Translations under genes and position numbers: made by a program
Assembly (NCBI GenBank): GCA_039815465.1
Contig: JBCBZG010000011.1
Span: 1-64,000, forward strand
Direction: 5' to 3'
Length of the DNA stretch: 64,000 bases
From: Shimia_B sp039815465
GTDB taxonomy: Bacteria > Pseudomonadota > Alphaproteobacteria > Rhodobacterales > Rhodobacteraceae
In this document: in pieces, positions 41,038 to 49,968 of the stretch
How the letters are laid out: each line of letters starts with the position of its first letter
Position numbering within the stretch: the first letter of the stretch is position 1
The notes under the pieces: generated by a model
What the model was told of the DNA's origin: nothing
Seen by the model: the letters and a program-made list of their open reading frames with translations, nothing else
Database searches by the model: none

Positions 41038-42037
41038 AGCGGATCCTCGGGTCGAGAATGCCGTAGAGCACATCGGCAATCAGGTTAAAGAGCACGATCA
41101 GAACCGCGAAGATGAACGTCAACGTCTGTACCATCGGCAGGTCATTGGCTTGAATGGCACCGATCAAAAGCTGCCCGATCCCGTTCACCTGAAACACCTG
41201 CTCCGTGATGATCGCCCCGCCGAAAATCTGCGGCACGCTCAGCGCCATGACGGTCACAACGGGGATCATGGAGTTGCGCAGCACATGCACCAGCACCACT
41301 GCCTGCTCCGTCAGACCCTTTGCGCGGGCGGTGCGGACGTAGTCCTGATTGAGGTTGTCGAGCATAGCAGAGCGCATGAACCGCGACGTCTGCGACGTGA
41401 TCTGAAGCGCCAGCACCATCACCGGCAAGAACATCTGGTTGACCTGCTTTACAAAGCTCTCCCACGAATTCACCACCAGCGTGGTGTCATAGATCGATGG
41501 GAACCACCCAAGCTGGACGGAAAAGATCACGATGACCAAAACGCCAGAAAAGAACGGCGGGACCGAAAAACCAACCATCGTGATGAACGTGCCCGCATTG
41601 TCGAACAGTGAATACTGGCGATAGGCCGAATAGATCCCCACCGGGATCGCGATGGCAAAGCCCACGATATAGGCCACGCCCACCACCCACAGGGTCTGTG
41701 GCAACCGCTCGACCACGATATCCATCACCGGCGACCGCGTCTGCCAGGAGATCGCGCGAAACTGCCCCTCCGAGAATGTGGTGCCGAAATAGTAGTCCAC
41801 CATCACCTGCGGTTCGACGATGAAAAACTGGTAGAGCCATTTGGGGAAACTTACCCAAATCGGCTGCCCAACCCCCAGCGCGATGCGCATCTGTTCTTTG
41901 ACTTCCGGCGGCACCGTCAACGGCACCTGCGCCATCGGATCGCCCGGTGCGAGCTCCAGCAGCAGGAAAATCACGAGCGAAATGAACAGCAGCGTGGGCA
42001 CCGCAAGCACAAGTCGTCTGATCGTATAGGTCAGCAT
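41030..42037 (-). CDS. Dipeptide/oligopeptide ABC transporter permease (DppB-like)
   Basis: This 335-residue permease has six membrane segments, the typical N-terminal helix (YTIRRLVLAVPTLLFISLVIFLLL) and the EAA loop NQDYVRTARAKGLTEQAVVLVHVLRNSMIPVVTV. A long periplasmic loop (about residues 35-130) follows the first helix. It pairs with DppC. A 105-base gap holding two REP palindromes separates it from the binding-protein gene upstream, which probably lets the binding protein be made in excess. Confidence 0.92.
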   Translation of the reverse strand: MLTYTIRRLVLAVPTLLFISLVIFLLLELAPGDPMAQVPLTVPPEVKEQMRIALGVGQPIWVSFPKWLYQFFIVEPQVMVDYYFGTTFSEGQFRAISWQTRSPVMDIVVERLPQTLWVVGVAYIVGFAIAIPVGIYSAYRQYSLFDNAGTFITMVGFSVPPFFSGVLVIVIFSVQLGWFPSIYDTTLVVNSWESFVKQVNQMFLPVMVLALQITSQTSRFMRSAMLDNLNQDYVRTARAKGLTEQAVVLVHVLRNSMIPVVTVMALSVPQIFGGAIITEQVFQVNGIGQLLIGAIQANDLPMVQTLTFIFAVLIVLFNLIADVLYGILDPRIRYD

Positions 42038-42057
42038 CGGCGTCTTTCGTGTGGGGT

Positions 42058-42130
42058 GGCGGGCTAAAGCCCGCCCTACGGCCTAAGGCAATAGGGCGGG
42101 TCTAGGGTGTAGGCCGGGCTTTAGCCCGGC
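42058..42130. repeat. REP palindrome pair between binding-protein and permease genes
   Basis: Two REP-type palindromes face each other: GGCGGGCTAAAGCCCGCCCTACG (42058-42080, split here as GGCGGGC-TAAA-GCCCGCC plus CTACG) and GTAGGCCGGGC-TTTA-GCCCGGC (42109-42130). They match the sequences inside and downstream of the RAYT transposase gene at 57.7-58.5 kb, so that transposase is their likely mobiliser. Between SBP and permease genes such elements can stabilise the upstream mRNA. Confidence 0.8.
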
Positions 42131-42142
42131 GCGTGCGGGCGT

Positions 42143-43846
42143 TTACCCGTCGATGCGGTACCAGTCCGCCAGGTTCCAGAGCTCACTATCCCAGGAGTTC
42201 ATCCGCACACCGCCAAGCGTGTTGGCCTTTGCAGAGATATCACCGCGGTGGGTGAGTGGGATCATAGCGCCGTTGGCGACCGCCATATCGTTGAGCTCAC
42301 GGCCAATGCGCGCGCGCTCTTCGAGGTCGGAGGTCTGCGCCAGCTCATTCCAGAGCGCGTCATATTCCGGCATGCAGAAGCGGGAGATATTCTCACCCTG
42401 CCACTGGCTTGCTGGGCTCGGCGCCTTGTCGCAAAGCATGTTGGCCAGATACGCCTGTGGGTCCGTGCCGGAGAACGTGTTCGTGTACATCTCCACATCG
42501 GCATAGAACTTCTGGAACGTGTCCGGGCTCCCCGCGTCACCACCAAAGAACACCGACGCGTTGATGTTGCGCAGGTCCGTTTCGATGCCGATCTCGGCCC
42601 ACCAAGACTTGATCAGAGCCTGATAATCCTGACGGATCGAGTTGGTGGAGGTCTGGTAGAGCACCTTGAGCGGCACGCCATCCTTTTCACGGATGCCATC
42701 GCCATCGGTGTCCACGATGCCGGCCTCATCAAGGAGCGCGTTGGCGCCCGCGATGTCTTGGACGTCACAGGTGAACGTGTCGGAGTTGTAGTCGGCAGGC
42801 GCCGGGATCCAGTTACAGGTCACCTGACCACCCGCGCCATAGCCGATCTCGGCCAGAAGCACGCGGTCCACCGCAAGCGACATCGCCTGGTAGACGGCCG
42901 GGTCCTGCAGGAACGGGTGCGGACGGATCACAGAGCGATCATCAGGCCCAAGCGCCGGATCAGGGTTCGTGTTGTTGAGCATGATACGCTCGACGGATGG
43001 ACCAAAGCTCGACATCACAGTGCCAAGGCCTGCCGCTTCCATCGCGCCCAGCACATCCGGCGGCACCTGAAGGTTCCAGCCGTAGTCAAATTCGCCGGTT
43101 TCCATCACGGCACGTGCCGCAGCCGTCGCGTCACCGCCCCCTTTGAAGTTGATCTTGGCAAATGCAGGCTTTGCCGGATCGCGGTAGTTGGGGTTCGCGG
43201 ACAGCGAGATCACGTCATTGGGTTTGAAATCGTCGACCACAAACGGGCCGGTGCCCACAGGGTAAAAGTTCTCGTCGGTGCAGGTCGGCGCCGCGGCGCC
43301 CATGCACTCTGCGAACTGAGCGGCTTGAAGCACGGGGCTTTCGGCGCCACCAAAGGCCGCGAACGGGTAGGGGGTGGGGTTCGCAAAGTTGATCACCACC
43401 GTCATTGGGTCCGGTGTGTCGATCGATTCGATGCCCTCGAACTTCGTGATCTGCGAACAGCCGCTTTCGGGGTTCGTGCAGTATTCATAGGTGAATTTGA
43501 CGTCGGCGGATGTGAACGGCGTGCCGTCGCTCCACAAAACGCCTTCTTTCAGTTTCCACGTCACAGTGGTCAGGTCCGGCGTGATGCCGCCATTGGCCAC
43601 GGTGGGGATTTCGTCGACGAGCCAGGGCACAATCGCGCCGGTTTCGTCAAAGCGGATAAGCGGCTCGATCACCATGGAGGCCGCCTCGACCTCCTTCGTG
43701 CCGCCGGACAGGAACGGGTTCATCGTGGACGGCGCCTGCCAATAGATCACGCGCAGCTCGCCATCCGAACCGCGTTCAGCAAACGACGCGGTCGGTGCAA
43801 AAGCCACAACAGCAGCAGCGCCCAGAAGGGCGGTTTTTAAGGTCAT
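42143..43846 (-). CDS. Peptide ABC transporter substrate-binding protein (SBP family 5)
   Basis: The 567-residue exported protein begins with a signal peptide (to about residue 22, TASFAERG) and continues as a DppA/OppA-type protein: LRVIYWQAPSTMNPFLSGG, WSDGTPFTSADVKFTYEYC near residue 115 and later WNLADWYRIDG at the C-terminus. It binds peptides or similar ligands in the periplasm. GGAG lies 7-10 bases before the ATG at 43846. It diverges from the ATPase gene; the 271-base gap between them should hold both promoters. Confidence 0.92.
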   Translation of the reverse strand: MTLKTALLGAAAVVAFAPTASFAERGSDGELRVIYWQAPSTMNPFLSGGTKEVEAASMVIEPLIRFDETGAIVPWLVDEIPTVANGGITPDLTTVTWKLKEGVLWSDGTPFTSADVKFTYEYCTNPESGCSQITKFEGIESIDTPDPMTVVINFANPTPYPFAAFGGAESPVLQAAQFAECMGAAAPTCTDENFYPVGTGPFVVDDFKPNDVISLSANPNYRDPAKPAFAKINFKGGGDATAAARAVMETGEFDYGWNLQVPPDVLGAMEAAGLGTVMSSFGPSVERIMLNNTNPDPALGPDDRSVIRPHPFLQDPAVYQAMSLAVDRVLLAEIGYGAGGQVTCNWIPAPADYNSDTFTCDVQDIAGANALLDEAGIVDTDGDGIREKDGVPLKVLYQTSTNSIRQDYQALIKSWWAEIGIETDLRNINASVFFGGDAGSPDTFQKFYADVEMYTNTFSGTDPQAYLANMLCDKAPSPASQWQGENISRFCMPEYDALWNELAQTSDLEERARIGRELNDMAVANGAMIPLTHRGDISAKANTLGGVRMNSWDSELWNLADWYRIDG

Positions 43847-44117
43847 GGAAGTCTCCCTGATGGTTTGTTGTGCCGAAAGGGCCGCGTCCGGTCGCTGGCC
43901 GTGACGGCCCAAAAGCCGTCCCAACGCCGCCACGCGATCTTGTTCCCCTCGGTTCATAACCGTCATTCGGCGCACATTTTTTTGTGATTGCAAGCATTCC
44001 GTTTGCTGACCCTGTCGGAAATTTGCGCGTTTGCCAGATTTATCAGCGCTCCCGCGCCGCTCCCGTTTGACACCCGCCGCAGCGCGCGCCACGCTGTACT
44101 GAGCCGTGGGAGGTTTC

Positions 44118-46031
44118 ATGCTCGACCAGTCACCAGTCGCCGATATTCGCAACCTCAGGGTTGAATTTCAGACCAAAGACGGCCCCGTGGTGGGGGTCAA
44201 AGACGTCTCATTCACAATCAATCCCGGCGAAACCGTCTGCGTCGTGGGGGAATCGGGATCGGGGAAATCGGTCTCCTCCCTCTCGCTCATGCGGCTCGTG
44301 GAATTTGGCGGCGGCGACATCACCAACGGCCAGCTGCTCTTTGACCGCGGCACCGGGCCGGAGGATGTGGCGAAACGCTCTCTGATGGACATGCGCGGCC
44401 TGCGCGGCAACGAAATCGGCATGATCTTTCAGGAGCCGATGACCTCCCTCAACCCGGTCTTCACGGTCGAACGCCAACTGACCGAGGGGCTCATCATCCA
44501 TAAGGGCATGGATAAGAAAGCCGCGCGGGCCCAGGCGCTCGACCTGCTGAAACAGGTCCGCATCCCCGAACCCGAACGCCGGCTGACCCAATACCCGCAC
44601 GAGCTCTCCGGCGGCATGCGCCAGCGCGTCGTGATCGCTATGGCACTGGCCTGCGAGCCGAAACTGCTGATCGCTGACGAACCAACAACGGCGCTCGACG
44701 TCACCATCCAGGCCGAAATCCTCGCCCTCATGGACCGGCTCAAACGCGAAACCGGCACTGCCGTGATGTTCATCACCCACGACATGAGCGTCGTGGCCCA
44801 AATGGCCGACCGCGTCGTCGTGATGTTCCGCGGCGAAAAGGTCGAAGAAGGCCCCGTCGAACAAATCTTCGCCGACCCAAAACACTCATACACCCAGGCG
44901 CTCCTCGCCGCTGTCCCACGGCTGGGCGAAATGACCGGCAAGGACCTCCCCGAACCGATGAAGCTTTTGGGCTCCGACACAGGCGACGTCCAGCCCATCC
45001 CCGGACAGGATCAGGTCCTGCTCGAGGTCAAGAACCTCGTCACCCGCTTCCCCGTCAAAGGCGGCTTTTTCCGCCGCACCATCGCCAATGTCCACGCGGT
45101 CGAAGACGTCAGTTTCTCCATCAAAAAGGGCCAGACGCTCAGCCTCGTGGGCGAATCGGGCTGCGGGAAATCCTCCTGCGGGCGTTCGCTCTTGCGACTG
45201 GTGGAACCGCAATCAGGCTCCGTCATGCTCGACAGCGTCGACGTTATGGCACTCAGCGAAAGCGGCCTGCGCGACGCCCGCAAGGACATGCAAATGGTGT
45301 TCCAGGACCCGTTCGCATCCCTCAACCCCCAGATGCAGCTCGCCAACCAAGTCGCTGAACCCATTGAAAATTACGGGCTCCTCACCGGTAAGGCCAAGGA
45401 CGACCGCGTCGCCGAACTCTTTGACCGCGTCGAACTCCCGCGTAGCTTCATGCGCCGCTTCCCGCACGAACTATCAGGCGGGCAACGCCAACGCATCGCC
45501 ATCGCCCGCGCGCTGGCGCTCAACCCCAAACTCATCGTCGCGGACGAGGCGGTGAGCGCGCTCGACGTCTCCGTCCAGGCGCAGGTGCTGAACCTCCTCA
45601 TGGAGCTTCAGGCCGAACTCGGCATATCGCTCCTCTTCATCTCCCACGACATGGCCGTGGTCGAACGGGTCAGCCACACCGTGGGCGTCATGTACCTGGG
45701 CCGCATCGTCGAAATGGGCCCCCGCCGCGCGATCTTTGAGAATCCGCAGCACGAATACACCCAAAGCCTGCTGAAAGCCGTGCCAGTCGCCGACCCGACC
45801 AAACGCAAAAGCGAGCGTGAACTGAACTTCCGCCCGATCCCGTCCCCTATCCACCCGCTGGATTACGACCCCAAACCGTCCGTCTATGACGAGGTCTCGC
45901 CAGACCACTTCGTCCTGCAGGGCGACTGGGCCGGGTATAAGCGCGCCGAAAGCGAGGTCGCGCTTGAAAACAAGCTGCGCGAGGGTCTCGTTCAGGCCGA
46001 CGGCGCGCCCGCGAAACCGCTCTACGACTAA
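44118..46031 (+). CDS. Fused peptide ABC transporter ATPase (DppD-DppF type)
   Basis: This 637-residue protein contains two complete ABC ATPase domains. The first has GESGSGKS (about residues 45-52), LSGGMRQR and LIADEPTTALD; the second has GESGCGKS (about 351-358), LSGGQRQR and VADEAVSALD. Each is followed by the oligopeptide-type C-terminal extension. In one chain it supplies both ATPases, as GsiA does, for the divergent SBP and permeases. GGGAGG precedes the ATG at 44118. The Walker B of the second half reads DEA instead of DEP. Confidence 0.93.
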   Translation: MLDQSPVADIRNLRVEFQTKDGPVVGVKDVSFTINPGETVCVVGESGSGKSVSSLSLMRLVEFGGGDITNGQLLFDRGTGPEDVAKRSLMDMRGLRGNEIGMIFQEPMTSLNPVFTVERQLTEGLIIHKGMDKKAARAQALDLLKQVRIPEPERRLTQYPHELSGGMRQRVVIAMALACEPKLLIADEPTTALDVTIQAEILALMDRLKRETGTAVMFITHDMSVVAQMADRVVVMFRGEKVEEGPVEQIFADPKHSYTQALLAAVPRLGEMTGKDLPEPMKLLGSDTGDVQPIPGQDQVLLEVKNLVTRFPVKGGFFRRTIANVHAVEDVSFSIKKGQTLSLVGESGCGKSSCGRSLLRLVEPQSGSVMLDSVDVMALSESGLRDARKDMQMVFQDPFASLNPQMQLANQVAEPIENYGLLTGKAKDDRVAELFDRVELPRSFMRRFPHELSGGQRQRIAIARALALNPKLIVADEAVSALDVSVQAQVLNLLMELQAELGISLLFISHDMAVVERVSHTVGVMYLGRIVEMGPRRAIFENPQHEYTQSLLKAVPVADPTKRKSERELNFRPIPSPIHPLDYDPKPSVYDEVSPDHFVLQGDWAGYKRAESEVALENKLREGLVQADGAPAKPLYD

Positions 46032-46035
46032 GCCG

Positions 46036-47187
46036 ATGAACCTTACCCCCCGCGAGATGCTCGATCGTCTCATCGCCTTCCCGACGGTCAGCCGCGACTC
46101 AAACCTCCCCCTTGTGGATTTCGTCGAAGAATACCTGATGTCCCACGGCGTCACCTGCCACCGCGACTACGACGAGACGGGGCAAAAGGCCTCCCTCTAC
46201 TGCCATATCGGGCCCGAGGTTGATGGCGGCGTGATCCTCAGCGGCCACACCGACGTCGTGCCCGTGGACGGACAGGACTGGGACACCGATCCCTGGACCG
46301 TGGTGGAACAGGATGGGCGTCTCTACGGGCGCGGCACCACAGATATGAAGGGCTTCGTCGCCCTCGCCCTCGCCGCCGTGCCCAAGATGACCGGGCTCAC
46401 GCGCCCGATCCAATTCGCGCTTTCCTATGATGAGGAGGTCGGCCTGCTCGGCGCGCGCCCCCTTGCGCAGGCCATGCGCCGCGACCTACCGCGCGCCAAC
46501 GCCGTGCTCGTGGGCGAACCCACAGGGATGAAGGTCGTAAGCGGGCATAAGTCTTGCGACGCCTGCTACGTCGACGTGCGAGGCTTTGAGGTGCATTCCT
46601 CCAAAATGCACGAGGGCGTCAGCGCCACCATGACCGCCGCGCGCCTTATCGAATGGCTGCGCCTACGCACGCTCGACAATCAGGCCAAACCCGTCGCGCC
46701 CGAGGACGTGGCGTTCGACCCGCCCTTCACCACGCTGCATGTGGGCATGCTCAACGGCGGCACCGCCCACAACATCACGGCCAAGGACTGCGCCTTTACC
46801 GTCGATATCCGCAACGTCCCGTCCGACATGGATGGCCGCCATTTCAAGGACTTCCAGGCCTTTTGTGCTCAGGTGGATGAGGAGATCAAGGCCATCCACC
46901 CCGATGCAGGCATCTCCTGCCGCCTCGGCGCACCGGGCCCGGGCGTGAGCCCCGAACCCGACGGCCCGGCAGAGGAACTCGCCCGTCGCCTTACCGGCGA
47001 TAACAGCCAAAACACCGTGCCTTACGGCACCGATGGCGGCTGGTTCCAGCATGCGGGCTTCTCCACCGTCATCTGCGGCCCCGGTGACATCGCGCTCGCG
47101 CACCAACCCAACGAATACATCACCGTGGAACAGCTCGAGGCGGGCGAGGCATTTCTCGACCGGCTCATCGCAGAATGCCGCCAGTGA
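46036..47187 (+). CDS. M20-family acetylornithine deacetylase (ArgE-like)
   Basis: The 383-residue metallopeptidase has the M20 metal ligands in order: SGHTDVVP (His and Asp), GRGTTDMKGF (Asp), YDEEVGLLGA (Glu-Glu pair) and GEPT. It ends with a late AHQPNE His. The spacing matches ArgE, which removes acetyl from acetylornithine. Next to a peptide importer and a second M20 enzyme, it may instead process imported acyl-amino acids. It starts four bases after the ATPase gene. Confidence 0.88.
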   Translation: MNLTPREMLDRLIAFPTVSRDSNLPLVDFVEEYLMSHGVTCHRDYDETGQKASLYCHIGPEVDGGVILSGHTDVVPVDGQDWDTDPWTVVEQDGRLYGRGTTDMKGFVALALAAVPKMTGLTRPIQFALSYDEEVGLLGARPLAQAMRRDLPRANAVLVGEPTGMKVVSGHKSCDACYVDVRGFEVHSSKMHEGVSATMTAARLIEWLRLRTLDNQAKPVAPEDVAFDPPFTTLHVGMLNGGTAHNITAKDCAFTVDIRNVPSDMDGRHFKDFQAFCAQVDEEIKAIHPDAGISCRLGAPGPGVSPEPDGPAEELARRLTGDNSQNTVPYGTDGGWFQHAGFSTVICGPGDIALAHQPNEYITVEQLEAGEAFLDRLIAECRQ

Positions 47188-47798
47188 AGCGTGTCCTCTA
47201 CGGGTTTGACCCGCTCTGCGGCTGGTGTTTCGGCCTGATCCCCGCGTGGCGTCACTTTGCGGAGACGCGTCCTAAGGTCGCCGTCGACGTGCTCCCCGGC
47301 GGGCTCATCACCGGCGCGCGGGTGGGCCCCTATCGCGCCGCCGCAGGCTACATCCGCGGCGCAGCACCGCGCATGGCCGCCGTGACGGGGCAGGAGGTCT
47401 CTGAGGCCTTCTTCGCCCTGATCGAAGGCAACGGAAGCCCCATCAGCGCCTCCGCCCCGCCATCCCACGCGCTGCTGCAAGCGCCAGCGGAAACGCGGCT
47501 CGACTTCGCCCACGCCCTGCAAGAGGCCCATTTTCGCGACGGTCGCGACATCGGCGCAGCCGATGTGCTGGCTGACGTGGCCGGGGCCTGCGGACTGATC
47601 ATCGACGCCACCGCAGCCGCCGCCGCCACCGACCAGACCGCCTCCGTCGCGCAAGCTTTCGCTCGCGCCCGCGCCTTGGGCATTTCATCCTTTCCAACCA
47701 CGCTCATCCTATTAGGTGACACTGAAACAGCGCGCATCGACGGGATCTACGACCCTGCCGCCTTTGCCAGCGCGCTCTCCACAGCTCTGAAGGACTAA
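47175..47798 (+). CDS. DsbA-family thioredoxin-fold protein
   Basis: This 207-residue cytoplasmic protein has a thioredoxin fold with the active-site CGWC near residue 15 (FDPLCGWCFG) and the cis-proline loop SSFPTTLIL near residue 172. The helical insert between them is typical of DsbA/FrnE-type proteins. There is no signal peptide, so it acts inside the cell, perhaps in disulfide isomerisation or glutathione chemistry. The ATG at 47175 overlaps the ArgE-like gene by 13 bases; a GTG three codons later is an alternative start. Confidence 0.8.
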   Translation: MPPVKRVLYGFDPLCGWCFGLIPAWRHFAETRPKVAVDVLPGGLITGARVGPYRAAAGYIRGAAPRMAAVTGQEVSEAFFALIEGNGSPISASAPPSHALLQAPAETRLDFAHALQEAHFRDGRDIGAADVLADVAGACGLIIDATAAAAATDQTASVAQAFARARALGISSFPTTLILLGDTETARIDGIYDPAAFASALSTALKD

Positions 47799-47802
47799 CG
47801 CC

Positions 47803-48966
47803 ATGCCGATCAAAAACCGCTTCGCCGAACTCCTCCCCGAAATCACCGAATGGCGCCGGGACCTCCATGAACACCCCGAGATCCTGTTCGAGACCCACCG
47901 GACAAGCGCCGTGGTGGCCGAGAAACTGCGCGATTTCGGCTGCGACGAGGTGGTGACCGGCATCGGCCGCACGGGCGTTTGTGGTCTGATCAAGGGCAAA
48001 GGCAACTCAGGCCGCACCATCGGCCTGCGCGCCGACATGGACGCGCTCCCGATCCTGGAGGCAACGGGCCTAGACTACGCGTCAAAAACCCCCGGCGCCA
48101 TGCACGCCTGCGGCCATGACGGCCACACCGCGATGCTGCTGGGCGCTGCGAAATACCTGTGCGAAACCAGACAGTTCGACGGCGACGTTCTCGTGATCTT
48201 CCAACCCGCGGAGGAAGGCGGCGGCGGCGGGAAGGAGATGGTCGACGACGGCATGCTCGACCGCTGGAACGTGGAGGAGGTCTACGGCATGCACAACTGG
48301 CCCGGCATGGAAGCAGGCAAATTCGCCATCCGCCCCGGTGCCTTCTTTGCCGCCGCCGACCAGTTCGAAATCACCGTGACGGGCAAGGGCGGCCACGCTG
48401 CCAAGCCACAAGACAGCGTCGACACGACCGTGGTGGCCAGCCACATCGTCATCGCCCTGCAGTCTATCGTCAGCCGCAACGTGGACCCGGTGAAACAAGC
48501 GGTCCTCTCTGTGACGTCGTTCGAGACCGCGTCAAAAGCCCATAACGTCATCCCCCAAACCGTCACCCTCCGCGGCACGGTCCGCACGCTCGACCCAGAC
48601 GTGCAGAACCTGGTGGAGGCGCGTCTGAAAACCGTAGCCGAAACGACCGCCGCCGCGTTCGGCGCCACGGCAGATGTCGACTTCCAACGCGGCTACCCCG
48701 TGATGGTCAATAACGACGCCCAAACCGACTTCGCCGCCGAGGTCGCGACTGCCGTCTCAGGCGACTGCGCCCCCGCGCCCCAGATCATGGGCGGCGAAGA
48801 CTTCGCCTTCATGCTCAACGCCCGCCCCGGCGCGTATATCCTCATGGGCAACGGCCACACCGCCGCCGTCCACCACCCCGAATACAACTTCAACGACGAC
48901 GCCATCCCCGCAGGCTGCTCCTGGTGGACCGAAATCGTAGAACGCCGCCTCCCCCTTGCCGGGTGA
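47803..48966 (+). CDS. M20D-family amidohydrolase (hippurate/N-acyl-amino acid hydrolase-like)
   Basis: The 387-residue enzyme shows the M20D pattern: WRRDLHEHPEILFE at the N-terminus, RADMDALP near residue 76, the metal-binding HACGHDGHTAMLLG (about 100-113), FQPAEEGGGGGKEM (about 139-152) and MHNWPGM. Such enzymes hydrolyse N-acyl amino acids, hippurate or small peptides using two metal ions. As the last gene of the peptide-import set it likely acts on imported material. Confidence 0.9.
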   Translation: MPIKNRFAELLPEITEWRRDLHEHPEILFETHRTSAVVAEKLRDFGCDEVVTGIGRTGVCGLIKGKGNSGRTIGLRADMDALPILEATGLDYASKTPGAMHACGHDGHTAMLLGAAKYLCETRQFDGDVLVIFQPAEEGGGGGKEMVDDGMLDRWNVEEVYGMHNWPGMEAGKFAIRPGAFFAAADQFEITVTGKGGHAAKPQDSVDTTVVASHIVIALQSIVSRNVDPVKQAVLSVTSFETASKAHNVIPQTVTLRGTVRTLDPDVQNLVEARLKTVAETTAAAFGATADVDFQRGYPVMVNNDAQTDFAAEVATAVSGDCAPAPQIMGGEDFAFMLNARPGAYILMGNGHTAAVHHPEYNFNDDAIPAGCSWWTEIVERRLPLAG

Positions 48967-49172
48967 AAAATTTTGATGAAAAATTTTCCATGCGCGGCGG
49001 TGGCGCGCTGCGCGCGCATCGGACGCGCGTGCCAGCAGGTCCCAGCTGGGAAACGGAGGGATGACCGTAACTATGCCAGAACATACGGCCAGGCCTGAGC
49101 TCCTCCTTTCCAAGGACGGCCAACCAAAAGCCGCACACCACCTTTCTTTCGTCCAAAAATACTTCCCCCGGA

Positions 49173-49255
49173 GGGTCGCCGCAGGCGAAACGCGCGCAGC
49201 GCGCCCCCCTCAAGTTCAAGCCTGAAAGGCGCAGAAGGGAGGCGGGCGGGCCCAC
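49173..49255 (+). repeat. Structured intergenic repeat, family B, copy 2
   Basis: This is the partner of the element at 17583-17670: GTCGCCGCAGGCGA hairpin, GCGCGC-A-GCGCGC, CCCTCAAGTTCAAGCC, a short variable hairpin and GGCGCAGAAGGGAGGCGGGCGGGCCC. It lies in the 309-base gap between the M20D gene and the convergent alkD-like gene. The rest of that gap (48967-49172) has a direct repeat of TGAAAAATTTTGA type right after the stop and no gene that I can see. Confidence 0.6.
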
Positions 49256-49275
49256 CATCGCCGTAACGCCGCGTG

Positions 49276-49968
49276 CTAAGCCTCTGGCACGGGCGTCAAC
49301 TTTCGCACCGCTTCGCGCCGGGCAAAGGGTTTCATGCGCGGACCAAACTCCGCCATGAACGCGCGCACGCGGTCCGGGTCGTGTTTCGACAGCTCCCGCA
49401 GCCACCAGGCCACAGCTTTCTGGATGAACCACTCCGGGTCGTCCACGTACCCCGCAGCCCAACCGAGCACGCGGTCGCGGGTGGCAAGCTCGTCAGTGCT
49501 GGGGTGGTTTTGCTTGGTCCAAGGCAGCGTCATCACCAGCGCCGCGCGGCGGGTCCACATATGGGGGCTCTGGGTCCATGCCTCGACCTCATCCAGCCGC
49601 GCTGGGTCAGCCACAAGCCGCCGCTGCCCTGCCATGCACGCGTGATCAGCCACCGCCCAAGCGTCAAAACTCGGTACCCAGGAGGCAATGAGCGCCCACG
49701 CCGCCCCATCATCGGGCCGGATCCGCGCCTGGGTCAAAAGCTTGGCCGCCAGCACCCGCGCTTCGTGGATGTCGGTGTCCCACAGCGCGCCTGCGAGCGC
49801 CAATCGCGCTTCCAGCGTCAGCTCCCGCCGCCAGCCGCGCGCGGCCTCGTCGAGCACGGGGTTCGCGATCCCCAGATAGGGGCGCTCCACCTTGTGATAG
49901 GCGGCCATCTCCGCGGCTTTGACCGGGTCGGGCGCGCCCAACGCGGCAAGCGCCTCATCGACCGTCAC
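49276..49968 (-). CDS. AlkD-like DNA alkylation repair protein (HEAT-repeat fold)
   Basis: The 230-residue protein is all-helical, with several Trp- and Arg-containing repeats, and matches the AlkC/AlkD superfamily: WVPSFDAWAVADHA, SPHMWTRRAALVMTLPW and DPEWFIQKAVAWWLRELSKHDPDRVRAFM. AlkD glycosylases remove bulky or charged alkylated bases without base flipping; the Asp near WVPSFDAWAVAD and the Arg in WTRRAA are candidates for active-site residues. The start is GTG, overlapping the end of glmS by four bases. Confidence 0.85.
   Translation of the reverse strand: MTVDEALAALGAPDPVKAAEMAAYHKVERPYLGIANPVLDEAARGWRRELTLEARLALAGALWDTDIHEARVLAAKLLTQARIRPDDGAAWALIASWVPSFDAWAVADHACMAGQRRLVADPARLDEVEAWTQSPHMWTRRAALVMTLPWTKQNHPSTDELATRDRVLGWAAGYVDDPEWFIQKAVAWWLRELSKHDPDRVRAFMAEFGPRMKPFARREAVRKLTPVPEA

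Noticed and set aside
42248..43840. Long plus-strand open frame (530 codons) opposite the peptide-binding protein
   Set aside because: It is the antisense shadow of an intact SBP gene with signal peptide and family motifs; the translation is rich in Arg, His, Val and Asp without recognisable domains, as usual for shadows in GC-rich DNA.
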